64,000 bases of DNA from Kitasatospora sp. GP82 (GCF_029892105.1 NZ_JARZAJ010000008.1:62001-126000), one strand, 5' to 3'; positions 1 to 9,282 are shown, counted from the stretch's first letter. The notes: generated from the sequence alone by a model not told the origin. Numbers and translations: made by a program.

Positions 1-897
1 GCCGCGAGCGTCCTCGGACCGGTCGAGCGAGCCGCCTCCGGCGCCGTCGACCCGGTGGCCGGCACGGTCAGGGCGATCCGTGACGCCGGTACCCACCAGC
101 AGCGGCTCGACCAGATCACCCGCGAGAACACCGAACTGCGCCAGCGCCTGGCGTCCTCCGACACCGCCACAGGCCGCACCAAGCAGCTCGACGACATGCT
201 CCGCACCGCCGGGGCGGGCGGCTACACCATCAAGGCCGCCCAGGTGATTGCGATCGGCGCCGCCCAGGGCTTCTCCTGGACCATCACCATCGACGCGGGC
301 AGCGAGGACGGCCTCTCCCGCGACATGACGGTGATCAACGGCCAGGGCCTGGTCGGCCGGGTCACCACCGTCGGCCCGACCACCGCCACCGTGCTGCTCG
401 CCTCCGACCCGGGCTTCACCGCCGGGACCCGGCTGGAGGGCAGCAACGAGATCGGCTTCGCCAACGGCCAGGGCAACGGCCCGATGCGCATCTCGCTGCT
501 GAACGGCCGGGCCCAGGTCAAGGCGGGTGACCGGGTGGTGACCTTCGGATCGCAGAGCGGCCGCCCGTTCGTCCCCGGCGTGCCGGTCGGCACCGTGGTC
601 GAGGTCGAGGCGACGCCCGGTCAGCTCACCAAGACCATCCTGGTCGAGCCGTACGTCCAGTTCACCCGGCTCGATCTGGTCGGCGTCGTGGTCGTCCCGC
701 CGCGCGCCGACCCGCGGGACGCCGTACTGCCGCCGTCCCCGGCGCCCACCCAGCCCGCGGCCCCGGCGGCCCCGGCGGCCCCCTCGACCACCGCCGCAGC
801 CTCCGCCGCACCCGGCGCCGCCGGAGCGAGCCCCACCCCCGGCGGGGCCGGCTCCAGCCCCGCGGGGGCGAACCCCAGTCCCACAGGGGGGAACTGA
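1..897 (+). CDS. mreC: Rod shape-determining protein MreC (5' end cut by window)
   Basis: The frame is open to base 1, so the cytoplasmic tail and transmembrane segment lie outside the window. What remains starts in the periplasmic coiled coil (polar heptads, roughly the first 60 residues) and continues into the paired beta-barrel region typical of MreC. It ends in an Ala/Pro/Ser/Gly-rich low-complexity tail of about 60 residues, a common actinobacterial extension. MreC is an extracytoplasmic scaffold linking MreB/MreD to PBP2 and RodA during lateral wall synthesis; in streptomycetes this cluster matters mainly for spore-wall thickening. mreD starts 3 nt after its stop, so the genes are co-transcribed. 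Confidence 0.93.
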   Translation, partial: AASVLGPVERAASGAVDPVAGTVRAIRDAGTHQQRLDQITRENTELRQRLASSDTATGRTKQLDDMLRTAGAGGYTIKAAQVIAIGAAQGFSWTITIDAGSEDGLSRDMTVINGQGLVGRVTTVGPTTATVLLASDPGFTAGTRLEGSNEIGFANGQGNGPMRISLLNGRAQVKAGDRVVTFGSQSGRPFVPGVPVGTVVEVEATPGQLTKTILVEPYVQFTRLDLVGVVVVPPRADPRDAVLPPSPAPTQPAAPAAPAAPSTTAAASAAPGAAGASPTPGGAGSSPAGANPSPTGGN

Positions 898-900
898 CCC

Positions 901-1539
901 ATGCGCTTCAGTCGCATCCCACTCGCCGCCGTCCTGCTGATGATCGGCCTGGTCATCCAGGTCAGCGTGCTCGGCCGACTCCAACTCCCCGGCGCCACCC
1001 CCGATCTGCTGCTGCTGATGGTGGTCGGCCTGGCTCTGGTCTACGGCCCGACCGGCGGCTGCCTGGTCGGCTTCGCCGCCGGCCTGCTCGCCGATGTCGC
1101 ACCGCCCTCCGACCATGCCATCGGCCGCTACGCCCTGGTGCTCTGCCTGATGGGCTACGCCGCCGGGCTGCTCCGCCCCGACGGCGGCCGCCAGCGCTCG
1201 GCGGTCAGCGCGCTGCTCGTGGTCGCGGGCGCCGCCGTGCTCTCCACCCTGCTGTACGCGGTGGTCGGCGCCCTGGTCGGTGACAGCGCCGCCCGCCATG
1301 TCGGCCTGACTGGCCTGGTGTTCAGCGCTCTGCTCTACGACCTGCTGCTGGCGCCCTTCGTGGTCCCCGCCGTGATGCTGCTGGCCCGCCGCTTCGACGG
1401 CGAGCGCAGCCCGGTCGAGTCCGAGGACGGACGCAGCTCCGGACTCGGCAGCCTGACCCGCTACCGGACCACCCGCGAGTCCTCGCCAGTGCCCTCGTAC
1501 AAGAAGAAGCGCCTGCCCGGCCTCGCCAAGCGCCCGTGA
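901..1539 (+). CDS. mreD: Rod shape-determining protein MreD
   Basis: 212 residues with about five hydrophobic segments over residues 1-165 and a charged cytoplasmic tail ending in a Lys/Arg-rich stretch, matching the small integral-membrane MreD family. It sits directly between mreC (3-nt gap) and the PBP2 gene (13-nt gap). The G-rich run just before the mreC stop serves as ribosome binding site for the ATG. MreD is a membrane partner of MreC and the RodA/PBP2 synthase. The role rests on family and context; the sequence has no catalytic motif. Confidence 0.9.
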   Translation: MRFSRIPLAAVLLMIGLVIQVSVLGRLQLPGATPDLLLLMVVGLALVYGPTGGCLVGFAAGLLADVAPPSDHAIGRYALVLCLMGYAAGLLRPDGGRQRSAVSALLVVAGAAVLSTLLYAVVGALVGDSAARHVGLTGLVFSALLYDLLLAPFVVPAVMLLARRFDGERSPVESEDGRSSGLGSLTRYRTTRESSPVPSYKKKRLPGLAKRP

Positions 1540-1552
1540 GGAGCGACCGCAC

Positions 1553-3778
1553 GTGAGCAACATTCCGGACACCGGACGCACCCGCCGGGTGACGATCCGT
1601 CTGGTCGTCCTGCAGATCCTGGTGCTGTCGCTGCTCGCCACCCTCGGCGGGCGCCTGTGGTACCTGCAGATCCGTAACGGCAGCGAGTACGCCGCCAAGG
1701 CCCAGGGCAACCACATCCGCGAGGTGGTGGAACCCGCGGTGCGCGGGGAGATCCTGGACGCCTCCGGGCGGATCCTCGCCGGGAACGAGACCAAGCTGGT
1801 CGTCTCGGTCAGCCGTACCGCTCTGCTCCAGCAGAAGGACCACGGCAAGGCCGTGCTCGGCCGCCTCGCCGAGGTGCTCGGCACGCCGGTCAAGGACGTC
1901 CAGGACAAGGTGCGGCTCTGCGACTCCAAGACGCCGCAGCCCTGTTGGAACGGTTCGCCGTACCAGCCGATCCCGGTCACCCAGCAGGCCACCACCCAGC
2001 AGGCGATGCAGATAATGGAGCGCCGCGAGGACTTCCCCGGCGTCACCGCGCAGTCCACCGCCCTCCGCCGCTACACCGGCACCGAGGGCGCCAACGCCGC
2101 CCAGGTGCTCGGCTACCTCTCCCCGGTGACGGACGAGGAGGTCGCCAAGAGCGCCGACAAGTCGGGCCGGGAGCGCCGCCAGCCCTCCGACCAGGTCGGC
2201 CGGGCCGGTCTTGAGTCGGTCTACGACAACGACCTGCGCGGCACCACCGGTGTCGACAAGCTGGAGGTCGACAACCTCGGCCGGGTCATCGGCAGCGCGG
2301 GCCGCACCCCGGCCCAGCCCGGCAACAACCTGGTCACCAGTATCGACGCCAGGGTCCAGAAGGTGGTCGAGGACCAGCTGGCGCAGGCCATGTCCGACGC
2401 CCGCAAGACCTACGACAAGGAAACCCAGAAGAACTTCGAGGCCGACTCCGGTGCCGCCGTGGTGATGGACGTGCACACCGGCCGGATCGTCGCGATGGCC
2501 AGCGCCCCGACCTTCGACCCCAACCTCTGGGTCGGCGGCATCTCGGCCAAGGACTACCAGAACCTGACCGGCAAGGACTCCAACTACCCGCTGCTGAACC
2601 GGGCCATACAGGGTCAGTCCGCGCCGGGGTCCACCTTCAAGGTCATCTCCACCACCGCGGCCGTCCAGGCCGGCTACTCGCTCGACGGTCACTACCCGTG
2701 CCCGAAGAGCCTCACCATCGGCGGCCGCGAGTTCAAGAACTTCGAGAGCGAGAGCTTCGGCGACATCTCGCTGGAGATGGCCCTGGAGAAGTCCTGCGAC
2801 ACCGTCTTCTACGGGCTCGGGTACGACCAGTGGCTGAAGGACGGCGGCATCAAGCCCAAGAAGGACCCGGCCGACTGGTTCTTCAAGACCGCCCACCAGT
2901 TCGGCCTCGGCGCCAAGACCGGCGTCGACCTGCCCGGCGAGGTCACCGGCCGGGTGCCCGACCGGCAGTGGAAGCAGTCCTTCTACGACGCCAACAAGGA
3001 CGCCTGGTGCGCCCAGGCCGCCAAGGGCGGTCACGAGTACGCCGACGAGATCGCCCGCGAGAACTGCGTCGACGGCAACGTGATGCGCGCCGGTGACATG
3101 GTCAACTACGCCATCGGTCAGGGCGACACCCTGGTCACCCCGCTCCAGATGGCCCGGATCTACTCCGCCCTCGCCAACGGCGGCACGCTCTACCGGCCGA
3201 CCATCGGCAAGGCCGTGGTCAGCCCGGACGGCAAGCCGGTGCGCGAGATCGCCCCGCACGTGGACGGCAAGCTGCCCGCCGACGACAAGCTGCTCAGCTA
3301 CATCGACCAGGCCACCGCGGGCGTCATCACCAGCGGTACCGCGGCCTGGAAGTTCGTCGGCGCGGGCTGGCCGCAGGGCAAGATCGAGCTGCACGCCAAG
3401 ACCGGCACCGCCGAGGTCAACGGCAAGCAGACCACCTCCTGGCTGACCACGTACAGCCACGACTACGCGGTCGTGATGACGATCAGCCAGGGCGGTACCG
3501 GCTCCGGCGGTTCCGGTGACTCGGTGCGACGGATCTACCAGGCGCTGTACGGCGTGGACGACAAGGGCGACATCGACAACTCCAAGGCCCTGCTGCCCAA
3601 GCCGCAGGCCGAGCTGCCCTCGTTCAACCCGGACGGCACCGCCATCATCAAGCCGGCCTCCTACCCGGCCGGATCCTCCTTCCTGGACCCGACCCCGCCG
3701 ACCGGTGCCCAGGCGCCGCTCACCGTGGCGCTGGCCGCGCTCGAACCCACCCGCTCCACCGGAAGGGGCCGGGCATGA
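1553..3778 (+). CDS. mrdA: Penicillin-binding protein 2 (class B transpeptidase)
   Basis: 741 residues. One N-terminal membrane anchor (about residues 15-40), a PBP dimerisation domain, then the transpeptidase domain with all three motifs: the S-x-x-K box STFK with Ser360 as nucleophile, SCD at 414-416 in the SxN position, and KTG at 616-618. It cross-links peptidoglycan with the glycosyltransferase RodA, whose gene overlaps its stop codon (ATGA). The GTG start follows GAGGAG by 9 nt, just after the mreD stop. The C-terminal tail is Pro/Ala-rich. Some streptomycete annotations use 'PBP2' or 'Sfr' names for such genes; the class is certain, the paralogue name less so. Confidence 0.93.
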   Translation: MSNIPDTGRTRRVTIRLVVLQILVLSLLATLGGRLWYLQIRNGSEYAAKAQGNHIREVVEPAVRGEILDASGRILAGNETKLVVSVSRTALLQQKDHGKAVLGRLAEVLGTPVKDVQDKVRLCDSKTPQPCWNGSPYQPIPVTQQATTQQAMQIMERREDFPGVTAQSTALRRYTGTEGANAAQVLGYLSPVTDEEVAKSADKSGRERRQPSDQVGRAGLESVYDNDLRGTTGVDKLEVDNLGRVIGSAGRTPAQPGNNLVTSIDARVQKVVEDQLAQAMSDARKTYDKETQKNFEADSGAAVVMDVHTGRIVAMASAPTFDPNLWVGGISAKDYQNLTGKDSNYPLLNRAIQGQSAPGSTFKVISTTAAVQAGYSLDGHYPCPKSLTIGGREFKNFESESFGDISLEMALEKSCDTVFYGLGYDQWLKDGGIKPKKDPADWFFKTAHQFGLGAKTGVDLPGEVTGRVPDRQWKQSFYDANKDAWCAQAAKGGHEYADEIARENCVDGNVMRAGDMVNYAIGQGDTLVTPLQMARIYSALANGGTLYRPTIGKAVVSPDGKPVREIAPHVDGKLPADDKLLSYIDQATAGVITSGTAAWKFVGAGWPQGKIELHAKTGTAEVNGKQTTSWLTTYSHDYAVVMTISQGGTGSGGSGDSVRRIYQALYGVDDKGDIDNSKALLPKPQAELPSFNPDGTAIIKPASYPAGSSFLDPTPPTGAQAPLTVALAALEPTRSTGRGRA

Positions 3779-4974
3779 CCTCCTACGGCTCGTACCGCCC
3801 GATCCGGCTCTCGCCGCGGCGCGGCTCGCTGGCCCGGGTACTGGCCAAGGACTCTCCGCTGCGGCGGCTCGACTGGATAATGATCCTGGCCGCGCTGGCG
3901 CTCTCGCTGGGCAGTTCGCTGCTGGTCTGGTCGGCGACCCGGGGACGGGACTCGCTCACCCACGGCGACCCGCAGTACTTCCTGTACCGGCACCTCACCA
4001 ATCTGCTGATCGGCCTGGTGCTCTGCGGCACGGTGATCGCGATAGGGAACCGCCGGGTCCGCACCGCCGTCCCGGTCGTCTACGTCGCCGTGCTGCTGAT
4101 GCTGATGGCGGTGCTCAGTCCACTGGGCTCCACCATCAACGGCGCGCACTCCTGGATCCAGTTCGGCGGCGGATTCTCCATCCAGCCCGCCGAGTTCGCC
4201 AAGCTCGGCATCGTGCTCGGGATGGCGCTGCTGCTCTCCGCCCAGGTGGACGCGGGCGAGCGGGAGATCCCCTCCGACCGCAGCGTGCTCCAGACGCTGG
4301 CGGTGGCCGGTGTTCCGATAGGGCTCGTGCTGCTGATGCCCGACGTCGGCTCGGTGATGGTCATGGCCGTCATCATCCTGGGCATCCTGCTGGCCTCCGG
4401 CGCGGCCAACCGCTGGGTCTTCGGCCTGATCGTCGCCGGTACGGCGGGATCCATCGCGGTCTGGCAGCTCGGCATCCTCAGCAAGTACCAGATCGACCGC
4501 TTCGCCGCCTTCGCCAACCCCGCCCTCGACCCGGCCGGTGTCGGCTACAACACCGCCCAGGCCCGGATCGCCATCGGCTCCGGCGGGCTGACCGGTATGG
4601 GCCTGTTCCACGGCACCCAGACCATAGGGCAGTTCGTCCCCGAGCAGCAGACCGACTTCGTCTTCTCGGTCGCGGGCGAGGAACTCGGCTTCGTCGGCGG
4701 CCTCGCCCTGATCGGGCTGCTCGGGGTGGTGCTCTGGCGAGCCTGCAGGATCGCCCGCCAGGCCACCGACCTGTTCGGCACGGTGGTCTGCGCCGGGGTG
4801 ATCAGCTGGTTCGCCTTCCAGGCCTTCGAGAACATCGGTATGAACCTCGGCATTATGCCGGTCGCGGGCATCCCGCTGCCCTTCGTCTCCTACGGCGGCT
4901 CCTCGATGTTCGCCGTGTGGATCGCGATCGGCCTGCTCCAGTCCGTCCGCTCCCAGCGTCCGATAGGGATCTGA
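3775..4974 (+). CDS. rodA: Peptidoglycan glycosyltransferase RodA (SEDS family)
   Basis: 399 residues with about ten hydrophobic spans after a basic N-terminus. SEDS signatures are present: a central EQQTDFVFSVAGEELGF block and the C-terminal FVSYGGSSM motif. SEDS proteins polymerise lipid II in the membrane and pair with a class B PBP; here the ATG overlaps the PBP2 stop by 4 nt, which implies translational coupling and supports RodA rather than FtsW. It is the last gene of the mre operon and is followed by a short GC hairpin. Confidence 0.93.
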   Translation: MTSYGSYRPIRLSPRRGSLARVLAKDSPLRRLDWIMILAALALSLGSSLLVWSATRGRDSLTHGDPQYFLYRHLTNLLIGLVLCGTVIAIGNRRVRTAVPVVYVAVLLMLMAVLSPLGSTINGAHSWIQFGGGFSIQPAEFAKLGIVLGMALLLSAQVDAGEREIPSDRSVLQTLAVAGVPIGLVLLMPDVGSVMVMAVIILGILLASGAANRWVFGLIVAGTAGSIAVWQLGILSKYQIDRFAAFANPALDPAGVGYNTAQARIAIGSGGLTGMGLFHGTQTIGQFVPEQQTDFVFSVAGEELGFVGGLALIGLLGVVLWRACRIARQATDLFGTVVCAGVISWFAFQAFENIGMNLGIMPVAGIPLPFVSYGGSSMFAVWIAIGLLQSVRSQRPIGI

Positions 4975-4976
4975 CC

Positions 4977-4994
4977 GGCCCCTTTGCGGGGGCC
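4977..4994. terminator. Hairpin after rodA
   Basis: A 6-bp GC stem (GGCCCC/GGGGCC) with a 6-7-nt loop directly follows the rodA stop. There is no T-run, as is common for actinobacterial terminators. A TANNNT-type -10 (TACTCT, 5071-5076) lies further downstream and may serve the next gene. Confidence 0.45.
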
Positions 4995-5114
4995 GCCGGG
5001 CGGCTCGTACCCGCAGCGGCCGTCGGCGGCCCCTTCGCGGGCGGCGCTGCTGGCGACCGCAGCGTTCGGCTACTCTTGAGGGTCACCTTGTTTTCTCCGT
5101 AAAGGTCCTAGTGC

Positions 5115-7043
5115 ATGACTGTCGAGTCGGTCTTCCCTCAGCTGGAAGCCCTCCTCCCGCACGTCCAGAAGCCGATCCAGTACGTCGGTGGCGAGCTCAA
5201 CTCGACCGTCAAGGACTGGGACTCCTGTGACGTCCGCTGGGCTCTGATGTACCCCGACGCGTACGAGGTCGGCCTGCCCAACCAGGGCGTCATGATCCTC
5301 TACGAGGTGCTCAACGAGCGGGAGGGCGTGCTCGCGGAGCGCACCTACAGCGTCTGGCCGGACCTGGAAGCGCTGATGCGCGAGCACGGCGTCCCCCAGT
5401 TCACCGTGGACGCCCACCGCCCGGTCCGGGCCTTCGACGTCTTCGGCCTGTCCTTCTCCACCGAGCTCGGCTACACCAACATGCTGGCCGCGCTCGACCT
5501 GGCGGGTATCCCGCTGCTGGCCAAGGACCGGACCGTCGACGACCCGATCGTCCTCGCGGGCGGCCACGCGGCCTTCAACCCCGAGCCGATCGCGGACTTC
5601 GTCGACTGCGCGGTGATCGGTGACGGCGAGCAGGCCGTGCTCGACATCACCGAGATCATCCGCGCCTGGAAGGCCGAGGGGCAGCCGGGCGGCCGCGACG
5701 AGCTGCTGCTGCGCCTGGCCAAGACCGGTGGCGTCTACGTCCCGCGTTTCTACGACGTCGAGTACCTGGCCGACGGCCGGATCGGCCGCGTCGTGCCGAA
5801 CGCCCCGGGCGTGCCGTGGCGGGTCTCCAAGCACACCGTCATGGACCTGGACGAGTGGCCGTACCCCAAGCAGCCGCTGGTCCCGCTCGCCGAGACGGTG
5901 CACGAGCGGATGTCCGTCGAGATCTTCCGAGGCTGCACCCGAGGGTGCCGCTTCTGCCAGGCCGGCATGATCACGCGCCCCGTGCGGGAGCGAAGCATCA
6001 CCGGCATCGGCGAGATGGTCGAGCGCGGCCTGAAGGCCACCGGCTTCGAGGAGGTCGGCCTGCTCTCGCTCTCCAGCGCCGACCACACCGAGATCGGCGA
6101 GATCGCCAAGGGCCTGGCCGACCGCTACACCGAGGACAAGATCGGCCTCTCGCTGCCCTCGACCCGAGTCGACGCCTTCAACATCGACCTCGCCAACGAG
6201 CTGACCCGCAACGGTCGCCGCTCCGGCCTCACCTTCGCCCCCGAGGGCGGCAGTGAGCGCATCCGCAAGGTCATCAACAAGATGGTGTCGGAGGAGGACC
6301 TGATCCGCACGGTCTCCACCGCGTACGGCAACGGCTGGCGCCAGGTGAAGCTGTACTTCATGTGCGGCCTGCCCACCGAGACCGACGACGACGTGCTCCA
6401 GATCGGCGTGATGGCCAAGAACGTCATCCAGAAGGGCCGCGAGGTCACCGGTCAGAACGACATCCGCTGCACGGTGTCGATCGGCGGCTTCGTCCCCAAG
6501 CCGCACACGCCCTTCCAGTGGGCCCCGCAGCTCTCCGCGGAGGCGACCGACGCCCGGCTGGCCAAGCTGCGCGACTCCATCCGCGGCGACCGCAAGTACG
6601 GCAAGAACATCGGCTTCCGCTACCACGACGGCAAGCCCGGCATCATCGAGGGCCTGCTCTCCCGCGGCGACCGCCGCGTCGGCGCGGTCATCCGCGCGGT
6701 GTACGAGGACGGCGGCCGCTTCGACGGCTGGCGCGAGCACTTCTCGTACGACCGCTGGATCACCAGCGCCGAGAAGGCCCTCGCGGACACCGGCGTCGAC
6801 GTCGACTGGTACACCACCCGCGAGCGCACCTACGAGGAGGTGCTGCCCTGGGACCACCTGGACAGCGGCCTCGACAAGGACTGGCTCTGGGAGGACTGGC
6901 AGGACGCCCTCGAAGAGGTCGAGGTCGACGACTGCCGCTGGACCCCGTGCTTCGACTGCGGTGTCTGTCCGCAGATGCAGACCGAGATCCAGATCGGCCC
7001 GACCGGCAAGAAGCTGCTGCCGCTGACGGTGGTCAACCAGTAG
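5115..7043 (+). CDS. Radical SAM protein, TIGR03960 family
   Basis: 642 residues. An N-terminal cobalamin-binding-like region is followed by a radical SAM core with C-x3-C-x2-C at Cys274/278/281 (GCTRGCRFCQAG), which ligates the 4Fe-4S cluster. A Cys-rich C-terminus (residues about 610-625) may bind a second metal centre. TIGR03960 proteins are nearly always encoded next to a TIGR03936 (DUF2344) protein, here at 7986; the pair resembles a split fused protein and is thought to act on RNA, but the substrate is not established. The ATG is preceded by AAAGG about 9 nt upstream. A strong inverted repeat follows the stop. Confidence 0.88.
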   Translation: MTVESVFPQLEALLPHVQKPIQYVGGELNSTVKDWDSCDVRWALMYPDAYEVGLPNQGVMILYEVLNEREGVLAERTYSVWPDLEALMREHGVPQFTVDAHRPVRAFDVFGLSFSTELGYTNMLAALDLAGIPLLAKDRTVDDPIVLAGGHAAFNPEPIADFVDCAVIGDGEQAVLDITEIIRAWKAEGQPGGRDELLLRLAKTGGVYVPRFYDVEYLADGRIGRVVPNAPGVPWRVSKHTVMDLDEWPYPKQPLVPLAETVHERMSVEIFRGCTRGCRFCQAGMITRPVRERSITGIGEMVERGLKATGFEEVGLLSLSSADHTEIGEIAKGLADRYTEDKIGLSLPSTRVDAFNIDLANELTRNGRRSGLTFAPEGGSERIRKVINKMVSEEDLIRTVSTAYGNGWRQVKLYFMCGLPTETDDDVLQIGVMAKNVIQKGREVTGQNDIRCTVSIGGFVPKPHTPFQWAPQLSAEATDARLAKLRDSIRGDRKYGKNIGFRYHDGKPGIIEGLLSRGDRRVGAVIRAVYEDGGRFDGWREHFSYDRWITSAEKALADTGVDVDWYTTRERTYEEVLPWDHLDSGLDKDWLWEDWQDALEEVEVDDCRWTPCFDCGVCPQMQTEIQIGPTGKKLLPLTVVNQ

Positions 7044-7055
7044 TTCGATACATCG

Positions 7056-7091
7056 GGATGCCCCTGCCGGAGATATCCGGCAGGGGCATCC
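7056..7091. terminator. Terminator after the radical SAM gene
   Basis: Perfect 16-bp inverted repeat with a 4-nt loop (gata), starting 12 nt after the stop codon. There is no T-run. It should end the upstream transcript and works on either strand. Confidence 0.8.
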
Positions 7092-7261
7092 GTGTGTCCG
7101 GAGTGCGTTCCTTCCGGTGACCGTCACGGCCGTGCATCACGGGCCGGCGGTGCTGCACTACGATCACGACTTCGAAACCACCGCTGGACACACGGACCTG
7201 AAGGCCCGTTGGCCGGCGGGGCCGGGTCGATCGACTGACGGCACGACATGCGGGGGAGCAA

Positions 7262-7906
7262 GTGGGGGACCGGCCGACGGGCTGTCTGACGGGGGTTGCG
7301 CGGGCGGTCGCCCTGGTGGTCGTGGTGCCGCTGCGGTTCCTGTGGGAGATCCTCGCTGCCGTGGGGCGGGCTGTGGGCATGGTGCTGTACGCCGTGTTCG
7401 TGTGGCCGCTGGAGATGGTGTGGCGGTACGTGCTGGCGCCGGTCGGGCGGGTGCTGATCGTCGCACCCGTGGTGTGGCTGTGGCGGAATGTGCTCGCCCC
7501 GGTCGGGCGGTGGCTGGGCGAGTGGGTGCTGGTCCCGCTGCTGCGGGGCTTCGTCTGGGTGGTGCAGTACCTGGTGGTGGTGCCGCTGCAGGGGCTCTGG
7601 CGCTACCTGGTGGTGGTGCCGTTGCGGGCGCTGTGGCGGTATGTGCTGACGCCGGCCGGGCTGGCGGTGCTCTGGCTGTTTCGGTATCTGGTGGCGATCC
7701 CGGCGGTGTGGCTGTGGCGGGTGCTGCTGTGTCCGGTGCTGCGCGAGCTGGGGCGGGCGGTGGTCTGGGCCTGGCGTGTGGCCGGGCGGGTCTGGGGGTT
7801 TCTGGTGGTGCGGCCGTGCCGTTGGGTGCGGCGTGAGGTCTGGTGGCCGGTGAAGGCGGAGGTCCGACGGGTGCTGTGGGAGGTCCGGCAGGCACTGTTG
7901 GGCTGA
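7262..7906 (+). CDS. Trp/Arg-rich repeat membrane protein of unknown function
   Basis: 214 residues and highly unusual. The protein is built from short hydrophobic repeats of about 11-17 residues with the pattern Val/Ile-Pro-x-x-x-Leu-Trp-Arg-x-Val/Leu (for example VPLQGLWRYLVV, VPLRALWRYVLT, IPAVWLWRVLLC). About 20 Trp and regularly spaced Arg give an amphipathic character, so the segments may lie along the membrane or form hairpins rather than classical spans. The C-terminus is basic. The GTG start has GGGGGAG about 5 nt upstream; a possible -10 (TACGAT) is at 7159-7164. It lies between the two radical-SAM partner genes, but no functional link is shown. No known domain recognised. Confidence 0.75.
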   Translation: MGDRPTGCLTGVARAVALVVVVPLRFLWEILAAVGRAVGMVLYAVFVWPLEMVWRYVLAPVGRVLIVAPVVWLWRNVLAPVGRWLGEWVLVPLLRGFVWVVQYLVVVPLQGLWRYLVVVPLRALWRYVLTPAGLAVLWLFRYLVAIPAVWLWRVLLCPVLRELGRAVVWAWRVAGRVWGFLVVRPCRWVRREVWWPVKAEVRRVLWEVRQALLG

Positions 7907-7985
7907 ACGGGCGCGTACCCTTGTCCTGACAGAGTCCGGCCAGGTACACCGCCGGATGGAAATACTGACTAAGGACTGAGCGACC

Positions 7986-8792
7986 CTGGCACGCCGTACG
8001 CCCGACGGTCCGCCGCCTGCGCCGACGGTGCAGCGCATCCGTCTCCGCTACACCAAGCGCGGCCGTCTGCGCTTCACCAGCCACCGCGACTTCCAGCGGG
8101 CGTTCGAGCGGGCACTGCGCCGCTCGGCGGTTCCGATGGCCTACTCGGCCGGCTTCACCCCTCACCCGAAGGTCTCGTACGCGAATGCCGCCCCGACCGG
8201 GGTGGCCAGCGAGGCCGAGTACCTGGAGATCGGCCTGGCCGAGGCCCGCGACCCGGAGGCGCTGCGCGCCCAGCTGGACGAGTCGCTGCCCACCGGTCTG
8301 GACATCATCGACGCCGTCGAGGTCCGCACCCCGAACTTCGTGGAGCGCCTCGAGGCCTCCGAGTGGCAGCTCCGGCTGGCCGGGGTCACCGCCGAGGACG
8401 CGGCCCGCGCGATCGAGGCCTTCCTGGCCGCCGAACAGGTCGAAGTGCAGCGGCTCACCAAGAACGGAGTCCGCGTCTTCGACGCGCGCGGCGCCGTCGC
8501 CGCGATGGAACTTCTCCCACCGCGGGTCGGTGACGGTAACGACACTGCCACGGAGGAGACCGGCGATGTTCGTACGGGCAATCCCTGTGCGATACTGCGG
8601 CTGGTAGTACGACACGCCACACCCGCCGTACGACCCGACGACGTTTTGTCCGGTCTCCGTGCGACGGCCGACCTGGCGCCGCCGGTCCCCGCTGAGGTGA
8701 CCAGGCTGGCGCAGGGGCCGCTCGACGAGGAGACCGGCACGGTGACCGACCCGCTGGCGCTCGACCGCGCAGCGGCCCCGGCCGGCCTGTAG
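7986..8792 (+). CDS. TIGR03936/DUF2344 protein, partner of the TIGR03960 radical SAM protein (probable CTG start)
   Basis: The conserved core begins QRIRLRYTKRGRLRFTSHRD, the signature of DUF2344. The family pairs with or fuses to TIGR03960 radical SAM proteins and is suspected to bind RNA. The first standard start is GTG at 8028, but nothing resembling a ribosome binding site precedes it. An in-frame CTG at 7986 has AAGGA (7971-7975) 10 nt upstream and adds 14 residues (LARRTPDGPPPAPT) that look like family N-termini I recall. I therefore prefer CTG; with GTG the gene is 8028-8792 (254 aa). The C-terminus is rich in Ala/Pro. Confidence 0.8.
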   Translation: MARRTPDGPPPAPTVQRIRLRYTKRGRLRFTSHRDFQRAFERALRRSAVPMAYSAGFTPHPKVSYANAAPTGVASEAEYLEIGLAEARDPEALRAQLDESLPTGLDIIDAVEVRTPNFVERLEASEWQLRLAGVTAEDAARAIEAFLAAEQVEVQRLTKNGVRVFDARGAVAAMELLPPRVGDGNDTATEETGDVRTGNPCAILRLVVRHATPAVRPDDVLSGLRATADLAPPVPAEVTRLAQGPLDEETGTVTDPLALDRAAAPAGL

Positions 8793-9282
8793 CGGCTGCC
8801 GGGCCGCGCGCACCTGCGTCCGCCTAGCGGGAGGGGAACGGGCCCGGAGGATTCCGGGCCGAGGTTCTCCTGGCCCCCGCGGCTCCCCAGGGGAGCGAGC
8901 GCCGTCGCACACAGGCCAGCCCTTTGCGGCCCGCCGGCCCCGATGGCCGGCGGCCCAGAGGACCCGCCCACTCCCTGCCCGCCAGCGGGCAGGAGGGGCC
9001 CGTTCCTCCCCCGGCAACGGGTGGGAGCCGCCCGCCCGGCAGCCAACCGGGTCGGGGGGACCGGCCCGGCCTGGGACAACCTGAGAACACTGGTCAGACC
9101 AGAAGACTTTCGACACCCCGCAGCGTGCGGGGCGCCGAGCGAGACTACGAGCCCCTGTGCGGCTCTGTGTCCGCACGGCGGCATCGTGGAAGTCGGCCCG
9201 CCATTACCGAGGCCGACCGGAACAGCGGTGCCGCGCCGTGCCCGGATGCGGAGCCCGGGGGCCTGACGGGAGATCCACCCGC
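8793..9282 (+). other. Structured leader/intergenic region upstream of RNase E
   Basis: 490 bp without a convincing gene. It holds at least three perfect hairpins: a 9-bp stem at 8931-8953, an 8-bp stem at 8974-8993 and a 7-bp stem with a 3-nt loop at 9116-9132, plus further GC inverted repeats. The long open frame through 9157-9282 lacks a good start and is only an upstream extension of rne. A long folded 5' UTR would fit autoregulation of RNase E, known for enterobacterial rne; that is inference here. Confidence 0.5.

Noticed and set aside
1322..3460. 712-codon minus-strand open frame opposite the PBP2 gene
   Set aside because: Shadow of a high-GC gene: Val/Gly/Leu/Asp-rich composition and no domain; the plus strand has full PBP motifs.
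5086..5109. T-rich stretch before the radical SAM gene as intrinsic terminator
   Set aside because: No stem directly precedes it; more likely promoter or UTR sequence with the AAAGG binding site.
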